Assembly (NCBI RefSeq): GCF_003584565.2
Contig: NZ_CP031010.1
Coordinates: forward strand, 372,001 to 436,000
Source: Alteromonas sp. RKMC-009
GTDB lineage: Bacteria > Pseudomonadota > Gammaproteobacteria > Enterobacterales > Alteromonadaceae
DNA length: 64,000 nt
Direction: 5' to 3'
This document shows positions 16,333 through 25,476 of this stretch, one piece after another. Position 1 is the first letter of the stretch, and each line of letters starts with the position of its first letter. The translations under genes were made by a program, and so were the position numbers. The notes below the pieces were generated by a model that had not been told where the DNA came from, did no database searches, and worked only from the letters and a program-made list of their open reading frames with translations.

Positions 16333-17712
16333 ATGAAGAGCTTTCTGAAGAATGTGTTATCACCGCTGGAACCCTTGCTTGATGGCATAACGTCGGCAGG
16401 CGACTGGTTCACACGTGAAAATCACCGTTTTACCATTACCGGGTTAAGCCGCAGCGGTAAATCCATGCTGTTCACCAGTTTAATGACCATCCTGAAGTAT
16501 CGCAGTGAACATCAGTATCAGTGTTTGCCGCTGCTTAAGCACTTACCCGCAGAGCTGGTAGACAGCATGTGGCTGGAGCCGGTAGACGACTTTCCGTTAT
16601 TCCCCATCGACGATCACATTGCCTCACTGGAAAAGGGCGAATGGCCAGCGCCCACCGAGAACGTGTATGCGTTTAAAATGGTGGTGCGGTTAAAGCAAAC
16701 CGGTCAGTTCAAAAAGTATCTGTTTCCTCATACCCATGTGGTGTTTGAGTTTATCGATTATCCAGGCGAGTGGATCACCGATTTACCCATGGCCGGCAAA
16801 ACCTTTGCTCAGTGGTCTGATTCCGCGCTGGCCCAGCAAATGACCGATCCCCAGCGTTTCTACGCCAAAGACTGGCATCACACCTTGGAACAGTTCGATT
16901 TCGATAGCGACCCCACACCCGAGGCCATGCTCACGCTCACAAGCAGCTACCGTGATTATTTAAAACAGGCAAAACTGGCCGGTATTGCTATGCTGCAACC
17001 GGGCAGTTTTTTGCTGGATGGCAGCGGCTTTAACTGGCGGGAAACCGGCTTTACGCCGCTGCCTGCAAAAATAAGCAGTGATATTACCCATCCCTGGACC
17101 AAAGCATTCAACGCACGGTTCAGTGAATTTCAGCAAGACTGGCTGAAACCACTCCGCGCCGGCACCTTCCGTGAAGCAGATAAGCAAATTATTCTGGTGG
17201 ATCTATTCGAAGGGCTGAATCACAGCAAACAGCATTTGGTACAGTTAAAAGAAACCTTAAGCCACCTGGCAGATGTGTTTGTGTACGGTGAACAGGACTG
17301 GTTCTCAAAACACGTGTTACGCAAACAGGAAATCGGCAAAGTGGCGTTTGTGGCCACCAAAGCCGATCTCGTCCCCGACGCTGAAAAGCCGCAATTGCTG
17401 GCGTTACTGAAAGACGTATGCGGCGGCGCCACCGCCAGGCTCGAACGGGAAGACGTACCTTACGAGCATTTTCTGGTGTCAGCCATTCAGGCTACCGACG
17501 AGGGCAGCAAGCCCGGTGCGCTGCGTTACACCAATAAACATAAACAGTATGTGGAAGTACAGTTCGAACCTCTGCCGGCCCACATTAAAGATATGTCGGC
17601 AGACGAGCATTATCCTGCGTTGTATCCGCCGGTGCCCGCAGACTATCTGCCCCGCATGTTAAACGGCAGGGGACTGGATAAACTGTTTCAGTTTTTACTG
17701 ACAACCCGTTAG
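16333..17712 (+). CDS. ycjX: YcjX-like P-loop protein (DUF463)
   Basis: 459 aa. The Walker A motif is GLSRSGKSML near residue 38, FEFIDYPGEW near residue 140 is the probable Walker B/switch segment, and FVATKADLVP near residue 339 resembles a GTPase specificity loop. This is the YcjX family, a stress-related GTPase-like protein of unknown target found next to YcjF in many gammaproteobacteria. The ycjF gene starts 15 bases later, so the two form an operon ending in double terminators. Confidence 0.9.
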   Translation: MKSFLKNVLSPLEPLLDGITSAGDWFTRENHRFTITGLSRSGKSMLFTSLMTILKYRSEHQYQCLPLLKHLPAELVDSMWLEPVDDFPLFPIDDHIASLEKGEWPAPTENVYAFKMVVRLKQTGQFKKYLFPHTHVVFEFIDYPGEWITDLPMAGKTFAQWSDSALAQQMTDPQRFYAKDWHHTLEQFDFDSDPTPEAMLTLTSSYRDYLKQAKLAGIAMLQPGSFLLDGSGFNWRETGFTPLPAKISSDITHPWTKAFNARFSEFQQDWLKPLRAGTFREADKQIILVDLFEGLNHSKQHLVQLKETLSHLADVFVYGEQDWFSKHVLRKQEIGKVAFVATKADLVPDAEKPQLLALLKDVCGGATARLEREDVPYEHFLVSAIQATDEGSKPGALRYTNKHKQYVEVQFEPLPAHIKDMSADEHYPALYPPVPADYLPRMLNGRGLDKLFQFLLTTR

Positions 17713-17726
17713 TTAAAGGTTTAAAC

Positions 17727-18629
17727 ATGAGTGAAACCGATTATAAAGCGCCGGAATACCGGTCACGTACCATCGAAACGCCGCTGCAGCAGCAGGCCCC
17801 CAGCCAGCAGATGCCGGCAAAAATAGATACCTCAGAATGGGATATCGACGGTCAGCAGGGCATTTCCCTGAAAGTCATTACTCTGGTGCTCGGTGCGCTT
17901 ACCGTCACCGGCTTTATGGTGTTTGATGCTATCGACTCTCTGGTTACACAATTCAGTGAGTATCCGCTGATTTCCACCGGCCTTGGCGTATTACTCGGCG
18001 GTTTTGTGGCCGCGCTAATCGCGCTCATTGTGAAAGAATGGCGTGGCTTTCGTGCGGTAGAAGCTTGTATTGAAACGCCACTGAATCTGCCCGCACTGGC
18101 AAAACTGGACGACCGCGATGTTGCTGAAAAACGCATCCGTGAGCACGCCCAACGTTTCGGCAAAGACAGCTACGCCGCAAGATGTTACAAGCAGTACCAG
18201 AGTGCATTGCATGCAGATATGACCGCAGCGGATGTATCCGGCCTGTATGAAAGCATGGTCGCGGTGCCTGTAACCAAAAAAGCCGAAGAAGTATTACGTA
18301 AAGAAGCTGTGGTGAGCGGAAGTTTGGCGTTTATTAGTCCGAACCACCTTATTCAAACATTGGCCATTGCGTGGATAAGTTTTCGAACCATCCGGCGTAT
18401 CGCAAGAGTATTCGGATTACGCCCCGGCACGGCCGGCAGCTGGCGATTATTTAAAGTGGTGGCACAAAACCTGGCGGCACAAAGCCTGTTTGATATGGCT
18501 ACCGATGAACTGGCCAATCAGATAAGCGGGTCTTTAGCCGCCAAAGTAGTAGAAAACTCAGCAGAAGCTGTGGCCGCCGGTGCGCTTAACGTGCGCCTTG
18601 GCAGAACACTCATTAAGTTGTTGCGCTAA
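17727..18629 (+). CDS. ycjF: YcjF-like inner-membrane protein (DUF697/TIGR01620)
   Basis: 300 aa. A polar N-terminal region rich in Gln and Pro (1-48) is followed by two membrane helices (about residues 50-70 and 80-100) and a C-terminal DUF697 domain (from about residue 180, ending near NVRLGRTLIKLLR). It is the standard partner of YcjX, and the biochemical role is not known. AAAGG lies seven bases before the ATG. Confidence 0.88.
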   Translation: MSETDYKAPEYRSRTIETPLQQQAPSQQMPAKIDTSEWDIDGQQGISLKVITLVLGALTVTGFMVFDAIDSLVTQFSEYPLISTGLGVLLGGFVAALIALIVKEWRGFRAVEACIETPLNLPALAKLDDRDVAEKRIREHAQRFGKDSYAARCYKQYQSALHADMTAADVSGLYESMVAVPVTKKAEEVLRKEAVVSGSLAFISPNHLIQTLAIAWISFRTIRRIARVFGLRPGTAGSWRLFKVVAQNLAAQSLFDMATDELANQISGSLAAKVVENSAEAVAAGALNVRLGRTLIKLLR

Positions 18630-18667
18630 GCACACACAGTGAAACGTTAATTCACCACCAGTCCCTC

Positions 18668-18698
18668 AGGCCTGACAAGCTCATCGCTCAGGCCTTTT
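18668..18698 (+). terminator. First terminator after ycjF
   Basis: AGGCCTGA (18668-18675) pairs with TCAGGCCT (18688-18695) around a 12-base loop, followed by TTTT overlapping the stem end. A second, stronger hairpin follows immediately. Confidence 0.7.
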
Positions 18699-18738
18699 CC
18701 CGCGCCCGGAACGATTGAGACCTGTGCGCGGGGTTTTT
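18699..18738 (+). terminator. Second terminator after ycjF
   Basis: CCCGCGC (18699-18705) pairs with GCGCGGG (18726-18732), then a five-T run. It stands in tandem with the hairpin at 18668 and separates ycjXF from the convergent mscS gene. Confidence 0.7.
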
Positions 18739-18746
18739 ATTCCCCT

Positions 18747-19856
18747 CTATAAAATATTACTGCCGTCTTCCGGATCACGGGCCTGCTCTGCCTGACGGCG
18801 TATATCGTCATTCTCACTGCTTACGTCTTCACTGTGATCAATGGCCGCCGGTACAACAACCTTTTCCGGTTTTCCCGCAGACGGAGCAGGGGATGGCGAC
18901 GTACCGGATGATGAAGACGGCATGAAAGGCAAAGAGGAACCAGACTGTTTATTCTCAGAATCCTTCTGAACTGACTGCTCCTGCGCGGAGTGATCCTGCC
19001 CGGATATCTGGCGAACCGGCACACCATCAGGGAAAACAATCTCACGGGCATCGTCCGGCATGGAAATACCTGCCTGCGTAAAGCTTTCGACCAGAATACG
19101 CATCAGCGAAGAGGCCATTTTCACCACGCTGGTGGTTTCCACATTGATCCAGAAATACACTTTCAGGTTTACCGTGGCAGAACCTAATGTATCAATCAGC
19201 ACTTGCGGCTCTGGTTCAGTAAGCACGTTAGGGTGTTCAGTTAACAAAGCCATGGCGAGGTCGCGCACTTCAGCAATGTTATTGTCGTAGCCAATGCCAA
19301 TCACAAACTGCCCGCGCATATTCGGGTTAGCCGTCAGGTTCTTAATAATGCCTTTGTACACAATAGAATTCGGCAACTGAATGTGATTGCCATCGAAGTC
19401 GACCAGGGTTGTAGCACGGGATGTCACCTTTTGTACCACACCTGTGTATGATTCAATCTGTACCACATCGCCAATACGAAAAGGTCGCTGCACGGTAAGC
19501 AGCAAACTGGAAATGAAGTTTTCGGCAATATCCTTAAACGCAAAGCCCAGAATAAGACCAATCAAACCCGTACCGCTGACAATAGCAACAGCGAATTCCG
19601 TAAGTCCGGCCATTTTAAGGAAGATATACAAGCCAAACAGCATGATAAGGGCGCTGATAGTGCGGCGGGTAACCGAGCGGATCAAAGAACTGGCAGATAC
19701 ATAACGAAAAGGTTTAATAATCAAACCTGAAAGGGGACCCGCCAGAAATATCAGTGCAATGAAAATAGCCAGGCCGGTGAGTACATCCGGCAGATGTGTT
19801 CCCATGGTGTTAAGGAGGGAATTGAGGTTTTCTGTTGAAGTTGACTGCTCATCCAT
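18747..19856 (-). CDS. MscS-type mechanosensitive channel
   Basis: 369 aa. Three N-terminal membrane helices end in the pore helix (GLIGLILGFAFKDIAENFISS, about residues 95-115), then the MscS beta domain with RPFRIGDVVQIESYTGVV and the alpha/beta domain. It opens under osmotic downshock to release solutes. The last about 100 residues are low-complexity (Ser, Pro, acidic) and probably a disordered cytoplasmic tail that E. coli MscS lacks. I chose ATG 19856, with AAGGA eight bases upstream; an in-frame start at 19892 would add 12 residues with no clear ribosome binding site. Confidence 0.88.
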   Translation of the reverse strand: MDEQSTSTENLNSLLNTMGTHLPDVLTGLAIFIALIFLAGPLSGLIIKPFRYVSASSLIRSVTRRTISALIMLFGLYIFLKMAGLTEFAVAIVSGTGLIGLILGFAFKDIAENFISSLLLTVQRPFRIGDVVQIESYTGVVQKVTSRATTLVDFDGNHIQLPNSIVYKGIIKNLTANPNMRGQFVIGIGYDNNIAEVRDLAMALLTEHPNVLTEPEPQVLIDTLGSATVNLKVYFWINVETTSVVKMASSLMRILVESFTQAGISMPDDAREIVFPDGVPVRQISGQDHSAQEQSVQKDSENKQSGSSLPFMPSSSSGTSPSPAPSAGKPEKVVVPAAIDHSEDVSSENDDIRRQAEQARDPEDGSNIL

Positions 19857-19992
19857 ATTGAAATTCCTTATGTGTACCATCCGTTGATACACAGGTATGA
19901 CCGCGAAAGATTAATTCGCTATTGAATCGAATTTAAGATCAATTTACCTTATAAAGAGGTAAGGGGGTATTGCCGAACAGTTTTCCTGCCAG

Positions 19993-20023
19993 AAAAAGGG
20001 GGCAGTATCTACCCTTACCGCCC
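19993..20023 (-). terminator. Probable terminator after the ThrE-like gene
   Basis: On the minus strand GGGCGGTA pairs with TACTGCCC (seven of eight pairs) around an eight-base loop, followed by CCTTTTT. It lies 14 bases past the exporter stop codon. The single mismatch makes it moderate in strength. Confidence 0.5.
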
Positions 20024-20036
20024 AAATCCGGATAAA

Positions 20037-21263
20037 TTACAAAGCCTTCTTCGTAGGCGCCACAACATTCGCGAATATCAAGCCTGCAATCAACGACATA
20101 AAAATCAAAAAGACTTCCTGCCCAACGTGTTCCGCGGCGACAAAATCTTGGCCGGAAATAAATGAATTCAATCCGATATAGGTTTTGGAACCCGGCACCA
20201 GTACGATTAACCCATGCATACCCACAATAGTGTGTGGCTGGTGTGCAATGCGTGTAAACAAGTTAGCAAATACACCCAAAGCAAATGCGCCCACGAAGGT
20301 ATTCATACCTGCTCCCATAAAATCTGCACTCCACACTGATGCGCCATAGGCGATGAACGCAGCTGCCACGCCCCAGGGAATGTGTATTGGTCGCGTACGG
20401 AATATAGCTACCAGTGATAGGCTTAACAGGAACACTGCAAGCCACGTTCCCCATTCCGGTAAAGACTCCGCTGGCACATAAATGTTTTCGCCAAATAAGG
20501 AAAAACCAACGGAGACACCAAGAAACGCTCCAAAATACAATTTAAATAATTGCATTAAGGCATCCATCACCCGCGCAGTGCCCGATACCATATTTCTTGA
20601 AGCGAGTTCGGAAAGCCCCATGGTTAACGCTAAACCAGGGACTAACACGATAACGGAAGAAAGCACGATTAGCGGAATGTTGATGCCAGGATCGATGTAT
20701 CTTCCGATAGCACTGGCAGCCATGCCTGCCATAAAACTAGTCATTGGTTCCAGCATCATGTTCACGCGCTTTGAGCGCAGCGCCCACAGGTACCAGACAT
20801 AAGAAAGCAAGCCCAAGAGCCCTGACCAACCTATTTCAGGCCAGCTTGCACCCATCAGCATAGCAAAAGCGCCTGTTGACAATGCAAATGAGAAACCTGT
20901 AACTAATTTTCCATAAGGAGAAGGCATGTCATCGATATCTGACAGTAGCCTGTCGGCCTCAGATAGTGTAACTTTACCAGAAAGGAGTTCACTAGCCAGT
21001 CCATCGACATGAGATAAGGAATTTAAGTCAAGTTCACCAGGTTGTAACCTTGCCGCGTGAGTATATTCATCTTCGTGGCCATCGGTCCAAATTACAAATG
21101 TAAGAGAAGTCGGCGTTGCGATGATAGAGGCGCGAACGCCCATATAGGCCGCCACTTCCAACAGATACGCTTCCAGACGGAAGGATGGCGTACCATACTT
21201 GTGCAGCATCTTCCCCAAGCGTACGATAAATCTTCTTTTTTGTATGAATTTGGAAGTGTGCAA
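20037..21263 (-). CDS. Threonine/serine exporter family protein (ThrE/DUF1212)
   Basis: 408 aa. A cytoplasmic N-terminal part with RLGKMLHKYGTPSFRLEA is followed by about ten membrane helices, covering the ThrE N-domain (five helices) and the ThrE_2 C-domain in one chain. Characterised relatives export threonine and serine; the true substrate here is unproven. The longest frame starts at TTG 21263, with AAGGG seven bases upstream. A start at ATG 21209 would remove 18 residues. It borders the AT-rich exopolysaccharide island. Confidence 0.82.
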   Translation of the reverse strand: MHTSKFIQKRRFIVRLGKMLHKYGTPSFRLEAYLLEVAAYMGVRASIIATPTSLTFVIWTDGHEDEYTHAARLQPGELDLNSLSHVDGLASELLSGKVTLSEADRLLSDIDDMPSPYGKLVTGFSFALSTGAFAMLMGASWPEIGWSGLLGLLSYVWYLWALRSKRVNMMLEPMTSFMAGMAASAIGRYIDPGINIPLIVLSSVIVLVPGLALTMGLSELASRNMVSGTARVMDALMQLFKLYFGAFLGVSVGFSLFGENIYVPAESLPEWGTWLAVFLLSLSLVAIFRTRPIHIPWGVAAAFIAYGASVWSADFMGAGMNTFVGAFALGVFANLFTRIAHQPHTIVGMHGLIVLVPGSKTYIGLNSFISGQDFVAAEHVGQEVFLIFMSLIAGLIFANVVAPTKKAL

Positions 21264-21298
21264 GAGGGAGCCCTTGTAACTTAGGAAAATATGAAAGT

Positions 21299-21321
21299 TG
21301 ATATTTCTATCAGAAATATCA
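21299..21321. repeat. Perfect 10-bp inverted repeat in front of the exopolysaccharide export operon
   Basis: TGATATTTCT (21299-21308) and AGAAATATCA (21312-21321) are exact complements with a three-base centre. It lies between the divergent exporter gene and the barrel gene, 38 bases before the latter's ATG. It could be an operator for the export operon or a leader hairpin; the sequence alone does not decide. No T-run follows. Confidence 0.6.
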
Positions 21322-21359
21322 TTAAAGTCCGTAATTTTACAAAGAATATATAAAAGAAT

Positions 21360-22556
21360 ATGACTGTCAAATGGAAAAAAACAAAAACTTTGAATGCTCT
21401 ACTAGCTAGGATGTTAGTATTCGTAGCGATGTCAACTATAGCCGTAAATAATGCAATAGCAGAACGGATTGGATTTTCATCGGCAACTGACGTTAAAGTT
21501 TCAAATGATGATAACATCTACAGAGTAGTTGATGAATTGGCGACCTCCGATTCCTATTTATCTGTAAATCCAAAAATTGAAATAATGGGTGCTTCAGGGA
21601 AAAATAGATTTTCTTTAGCTTATGATGGAGCATATTCCAAATTTTCAGAAAATAGCACAGCAGACTATACAGATCATGATATTGTTGGTAAGGCAGAGAT
21701 GGAACACAGTTTAAGACTCAGCAGCAAGTTTGAGGCTGGCTTTTCCGATTTCCATGAAGATCCTGGTTCAATAAACAGAATTCAGTTGGAACTTACTGAA
21801 TACAACAGAATTAATACTGAATATCTTTTCGGTGAATTTGCTTATGGTACAGACGAATCGATAGGTAAAATTGTTGGATCTTACAGAAAAAGTTCAAGAA
21901 AATATGAAAATGAATCTTTTGAATATCTTGATTTTGATAATAATCAATACACGCTTCGTTTTGAATATAGATTAGCCCCAAAAACCAGAGTTTATGTAGA
22001 AACTATTCAGTCAAGACTTAATTATGATTCTGCATTAACGTATGAACTGGATAACTCATATGACCGGTATCAAGCTGGTATAAAATGGGAAATATCCGAA
22101 AAGCTTTCGGGGGACGTCAATATAGGTTACCAACAAAGAAATTATAAAGAAGAAGAGATTCGTGATATCTCCGGATTCGCATATGATGGCATAATGCTCT
22201 GGAAAATCAATACTTTCACTAAATGGAAATTTATTGCAAGGAGAGAAGCGATAGATTCAACATTAGAAGATGCAAGTGGATTCTTAAGAACAACTTACTC
22301 TACAACAATTGAGCACGATATTACTGAACTTTGGAAAGCGGAACTTAGTTTAGGATATTCTAAAGACGAACTAGTACTTACTGCAAATCGGGAAGATGAT
22401 AGATATATTGCTGGCGCCGGCATAAAGTATGATTTAAATAGGATTGTTGATTTTGGTTTTAATTATACATTTGAAGAACGTAGTTCAACTTTAGAGATAG
22501 CTAATTTCAAAGTAAATACAATAAATTTAGTAATGACAATTATCCTGGATGTTTAA
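21360..22556 (+). CDS. Outer-membrane beta-barrel protein of an exopolysaccharide exporter
   Basis: 398 aa. The signal peptide ends near NAIAE (about residue 34). The rest is alternating polar/aromatic strands with tight turns, as in the beta-barrel porin-2 family (VpsM-like proteins of exopolysaccharide loci). It ends in the strand FKVNTINLVMTIILDV. There is no TonB plug. It overlaps the OPX gene by eight bases. It probably forms the outer-membrane pore for the polymer, since the OPX partner is too short to span the membrane. Family is judged from composition and context, so the exact family name is less certain than the fold. Confidence 0.75.
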   Translation: MTVKWKKTKTLNALLARMLVFVAMSTIAVNNAIAERIGFSSATDVKVSNDDNIYRVVDELATSDSYLSVNPKIEIMGASGKNRFSLAYDGAYSKFSENSTADYTDHDIVGKAEMEHSLRLSSKFEAGFSDFHEDPGSINRIQLELTEYNRINTEYLFGEFAYGTDESIGKIVGSYRKSSRKYENESFEYLDFDNNQYTLRFEYRLAPKTRVYVETIQSRLNYDSALTYELDNSYDRYQAGIKWEISEKLSGDVNIGYQQRNYKEEEIRDISGFAYDGIMLWKINTFTKWKFIARREAIDSTLEDASGFLRTTYSTTIEHDITELWKAELSLGYSKDELVLTANREDDRYIAGAGIKYDLNRIVDFGFNYTFEERSSTLEIANFKVNTINLVMTIILDV

Positions 22557-23112
22557 AATGTTTAGAATAGCAGAAAAAAGAAAGGCGAAAATTTTAATGG
22601 CGATATTTTTAAGTTTTGTCGCATTAAGTTTTAAAGTAAATGCTCAACAGCAAGAAAGCTATAAACTAGCACCTGATGATGTCATTTCAGTAAGTGTTTT
22701 TGGCGAGCCTGATTTAAGTTTAAAAGAAGCTAGAGTTTCAAGTAGTGGTACAATCGCACTTTCGCTAATTGGACAACTAACTGTAAAAGGTAAGACAATA
22801 TCAGAAGCCGAGCAATTAATAAAAAATAAGTATTTAGATGGTTATCTGAAAAAACCCGACGTAACAGTCACGATCGTTGAATACAGACAGTTTTACGTCA
22901 ATGGAGAGGTAAATAAGCCTGGTGGCTATAGTTTTCGGGAGGGCATGACTATACAGCGTGCAATCACACTCGCGGGCGGCTTTACCGAGCGAGCATCACG
23001 TTCCACTGTAAAACTAATTAAGGAAGATAATAGTGAGATTTCTTTGGAGGTTGGTATGAATGAAAAAGTAGGACCTGGAGATGTTATAACTGTAGAAGAA
23101 AGTTTTTTCTAA
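22549..23112 (+). CDS. Short polysaccharide export (OPX) protein
   Basis: 187 aa. The signal peptide ends near VNAQ (about residue 33) and has no lipobox cysteine. It is followed by the Poly_export domain (YKLAPDDVISVSVFGEPDLS) and one SLBB domain (FYVNGEVNKPGGYSFREGMT). Wza is about twice as long and carries a C-terminal outer-membrane helix; this protein ends right after the SLBB domain. It should act as a periplasmic adaptor between the Wzc-like protein and the barrel encoded upstream. ATG 22549 overlaps the barrel gene; ATG 22558, just past its stop, is an alternative. Confidence 0.88.
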   Translation: MFKMFRIAEKRKAKILMAIFLSFVALSFKVNAQQQESYKLAPDDVISVSVFGEPDLSLKEARVSSSGTIALSLIGQLTVKGKTISEAEQLIKNKYLDGYLKKPDVTVTIVEYRQFYVNGEVNKPGGYSFREGMTIQRAITLAGGFTERASRSTVKLIKEDNSEISLEVGMNEKVGPGDVITVEESFF

Positions 23113-23121
23113 AGGGAAATT

Positions 23122-25305
23122 ATGATGAAGAACGAAGTTGTAACAGTGAACGCTCAAGAAGGCGGAATTAACTTTCAGCAATATATTCAGATCCTTAGAC
23201 GTCGTAAATGGTTAATCATTTCTTTTGTTGTAGCATTTATAGTTTTTGGTGTAATTAAGATAGCTACTTCTACTCCTGTTTATATGGCGTCTGCGAAATT
23301 ACAAGCCGATCCAGTGCAACCAAATGCATCGGCTCAAGATCAATTTCTTATGAACTCAATGATATTTCTTTTTTATGAAACTCAATATGAAATTATCCAA
23401 TCTAGAAAGGTAGCTGAAACAGTAGTAGAAAAGCTCGATTTGGTTAGAAAATATAAACTAGAAACTTCTGAAACTGGAGTTCTTGAACAAGAAGAAGCTG
23501 GATTTATTTCAAGTATAAAAACTATTTTTTTTACCGAAGCTGAATCAGAAAGCTCTGCCACCTTAGGTGATGAAGAGATAAAGACTTTGCTTGCACAAAG
23601 TATACAAGCAAACATGACAGTGGAAGGTGGGACACAGAGCCAAATAATTAATATTAATTATCAAGACGAGGATCCAGTCTTCGCTGCCGCAGTCGCAAAT
23701 GCTATAAGTTCGTCCTATATACAATTTGGACTAGAAGCTCGACTAAGTCAGATAAAAGACACATCTGAGTGGTTGGCAGAACAATTAGATGAATTACGTG
23801 TCACTTTACAAAATTCAGAAGACAAGTTGAGAAATTTTAGACTTAGTCAGAATTTAATGGATACAGAGCAGCAGGAAAGGATAACGAACACTCAACTACA
23901 AACTCTCAATACAGAATTGGTCAGAGCTCAAACTGAACTATCAAGTGCGAAAGAGCTTTTTGACCAAGTGAGTCAAATAGATCCCTCAACGGGCGATTAC
24001 AGGTCAATTGGGCCAGTACTTCAGAGTACTACGATTAGAGAATTAGTCAGAGAAGAAAGTACTCTTAGTAGAAAAGTGCTTGAGCTGAGCGAGCGCTATG
24101 GCAAAAAGCACCCGGCTATGATTGCTGCGGAATCAGATTGGAATAGTGCAAAATCAAATCTTAATCGTGAAGTATTGAAAATCGTCGATAATATAAGAAA
24201 AGATTATAAAGCTGCGCAGGTAAAAGAAAATAACATTAGAACTCTGATAGAATCTACTAGGAATGAGCTTCAAGCATATCAGGGCGATAGTTTTGAGTTA
24301 ACTAGACTAGAGAGAGAAGTTGAAAACAATAGAAGAATATATGAGAGTTTTCTTTCAAAATTAATGGAATCTGATGTTTCTGGTGAATATGACGCTTCGA
24401 ATATTAGAGTCATTGATGAGGCAACAGTTCCAACCTACCCTATAAAACCTAGACCAGCATTTATTATTGCTATCGCATGCTTCTTAGGCCTTGTTGCAGG
24501 ATGCGGTTATGCTTTTATCAAAGAATATATGACTACCGTATTCAGGACTCCAGATGAACTTGAAAAAGAACTACTCCTCCCAAGTTTGGGAGTTACTCCT
24601 TTAGTTAAAAAGAAACGCAAAGGTATACCTCCAGAGCATCAGTACTTAAATGATACGAGGAGCACATTTGCAGAAGCAATTAATACAATAAGAACAGGAC
24701 TAATATTCTCAAATATAGATAACCCACCTAAAACTATACTTATCACTTCTACGACTAGCGCAGAAGGGAAAACGACACTTTCAGTTAACCTCGCAGTAGC
24801 TTTAAGCCAAATGGGAAGGACGCTTCTTCTAGACCTAGATTTGAGAAAGCCTGCTATAGCAAAAAGTCTGGGATTAAAAAACGATGCGGGAGTGACGGAG
24901 GCCATTTTTAATGGGTTTAATGAACGTAATATTCAGAGTATCGACGCTGTACCAAATTTATCGATCCTAACCAGTGGTTCGGTTCCTAAGAATCCTATGG
25001 AACTTATCGCGTCCAGAAAGTTTAATGAGATGATCGAGAAGTTAAAACTAGAGTATGATTATATTGTCCTAGACAGTCCGCCTACCTTACCTGTTAGTGA
25101 TTCACGAATATTGTCAAAGATCTCCGACGCGACAATATTAGCCGTCAAGGCTGAAGCAACTAAAATATCTTCTGTTAGAGAAACTTTGGCAAGGCTCAAA
25201 AAGGTCAATGCTGAAATTACAGGGGTTGTACTGACGCAGGCTTCACCTGAAAAGATGAGTTATTACGGTGAACATTATTACAATAATGAATACTATGGGA
25301 CTTGA
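23122..25305 (+). CDS. Wzc-like polysaccharide co-polymerase with BY-kinase domain
   Basis: 727 aa. Wzz-type membrane helices lie near residues 31-50 and 450-470, with a coiled-coil periplasmic region between them. The C-terminal bacterial tyrosine kinase has Walker A TSAEGKTT (about 550), Walker A' LLLDLDLRKP (about 570) and Walker B DYIVLDSPP (about 650). The tail carries seven tyrosines in its last 14 residues (YYGEHYYNNEYYGT), the expected autophosphorylation cluster. Cycling phosphorylation controls chain length and export in such systems. AAAGG lies before the paired ATGs at 23122 and 23125. It is the last gene of the right-going arm. Confidence 0.92.
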   Translation: MMKNEVVTVNAQEGGINFQQYIQILRRRKWLIISFVVAFIVFGVIKIATSTPVYMASAKLQADPVQPNASAQDQFLMNSMIFLFYETQYEIIQSRKVAETVVEKLDLVRKYKLETSETGVLEQEEAGFISSIKTIFFTEAESESSATLGDEEIKTLLAQSIQANMTVEGGTQSQIININYQDEDPVFAAAVANAISSSYIQFGLEARLSQIKDTSEWLAEQLDELRVTLQNSEDKLRNFRLSQNLMDTEQQERITNTQLQTLNTELVRAQTELSSAKELFDQVSQIDPSTGDYRSIGPVLQSTTIRELVREESTLSRKVLELSERYGKKHPAMIAAESDWNSAKSNLNREVLKIVDNIRKDYKAAQVKENNIRTLIESTRNELQAYQGDSFELTRLEREVENNRRIYESFLSKLMESDVSGEYDASNIRVIDEATVPTYPIKPRPAFIIAIACFLGLVAGCGYAFIKEYMTTVFRTPDELEKELLLPSLGVTPLVKKKRKGIPPEHQYLNDTRSTFAEAINTIRTGLIFSNIDNPPKTILITSTTSAEGKTTLSVNLAVALSQMGRTLLLDLDLRKPAIAKSLGLKNDAGVTEAIFNGFNERNIQSIDAVPNLSILTSGSVPKNPMELIASRKFNEMIEKLKLEYDYIVLDSPPTLPVSDSRILSKISDATILAVKAEATKISSVRETLARLKKVNAEITGVVLTQASPEKMSYYGEHYYNNEYYGT

Positions 25306-25374
25306 TGATCTAGTAATTAAAATCAATGTATACTTCACAAACTAACTCGTTAAAATATTAGTATATAAGTTGTA

Positions 25375-25443
25375 TTTAGCTCAGACCTGATCTGACAATA
25401 AGCCAGTTTTCTGCTGCGCGCGTCGGATTAGATTTGAGCTAAA
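25375..25443. repeat. Long imperfect hairpin downstream of the wzc-like gene
   Basis: A 22-base arm from 25375 pairs with its complement ending at 25443 around a 25-base loop. In plus-strand RNA 18 pairs are Watson-Crick, three are G-U and one is mismatched. It lies 70 bases past the wzc-like stop and 17 bases before the insertion sequence. No T-run follows. It may be a processed 3' end or the remnant of an older mobile element. Confidence 0.6.
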
Positions 25444-25476
25444 GTTTGTTCAGCTCAAACTGTAAACCTCCCCTAA

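Noticed and set aside
25375..25443. Integron attC site or JUMPStart element
   Set aside because: The arms lack the RYYYAAC/GTTRRRY core of attC, and the sequence does not resemble the JUMPStart/ops motif.
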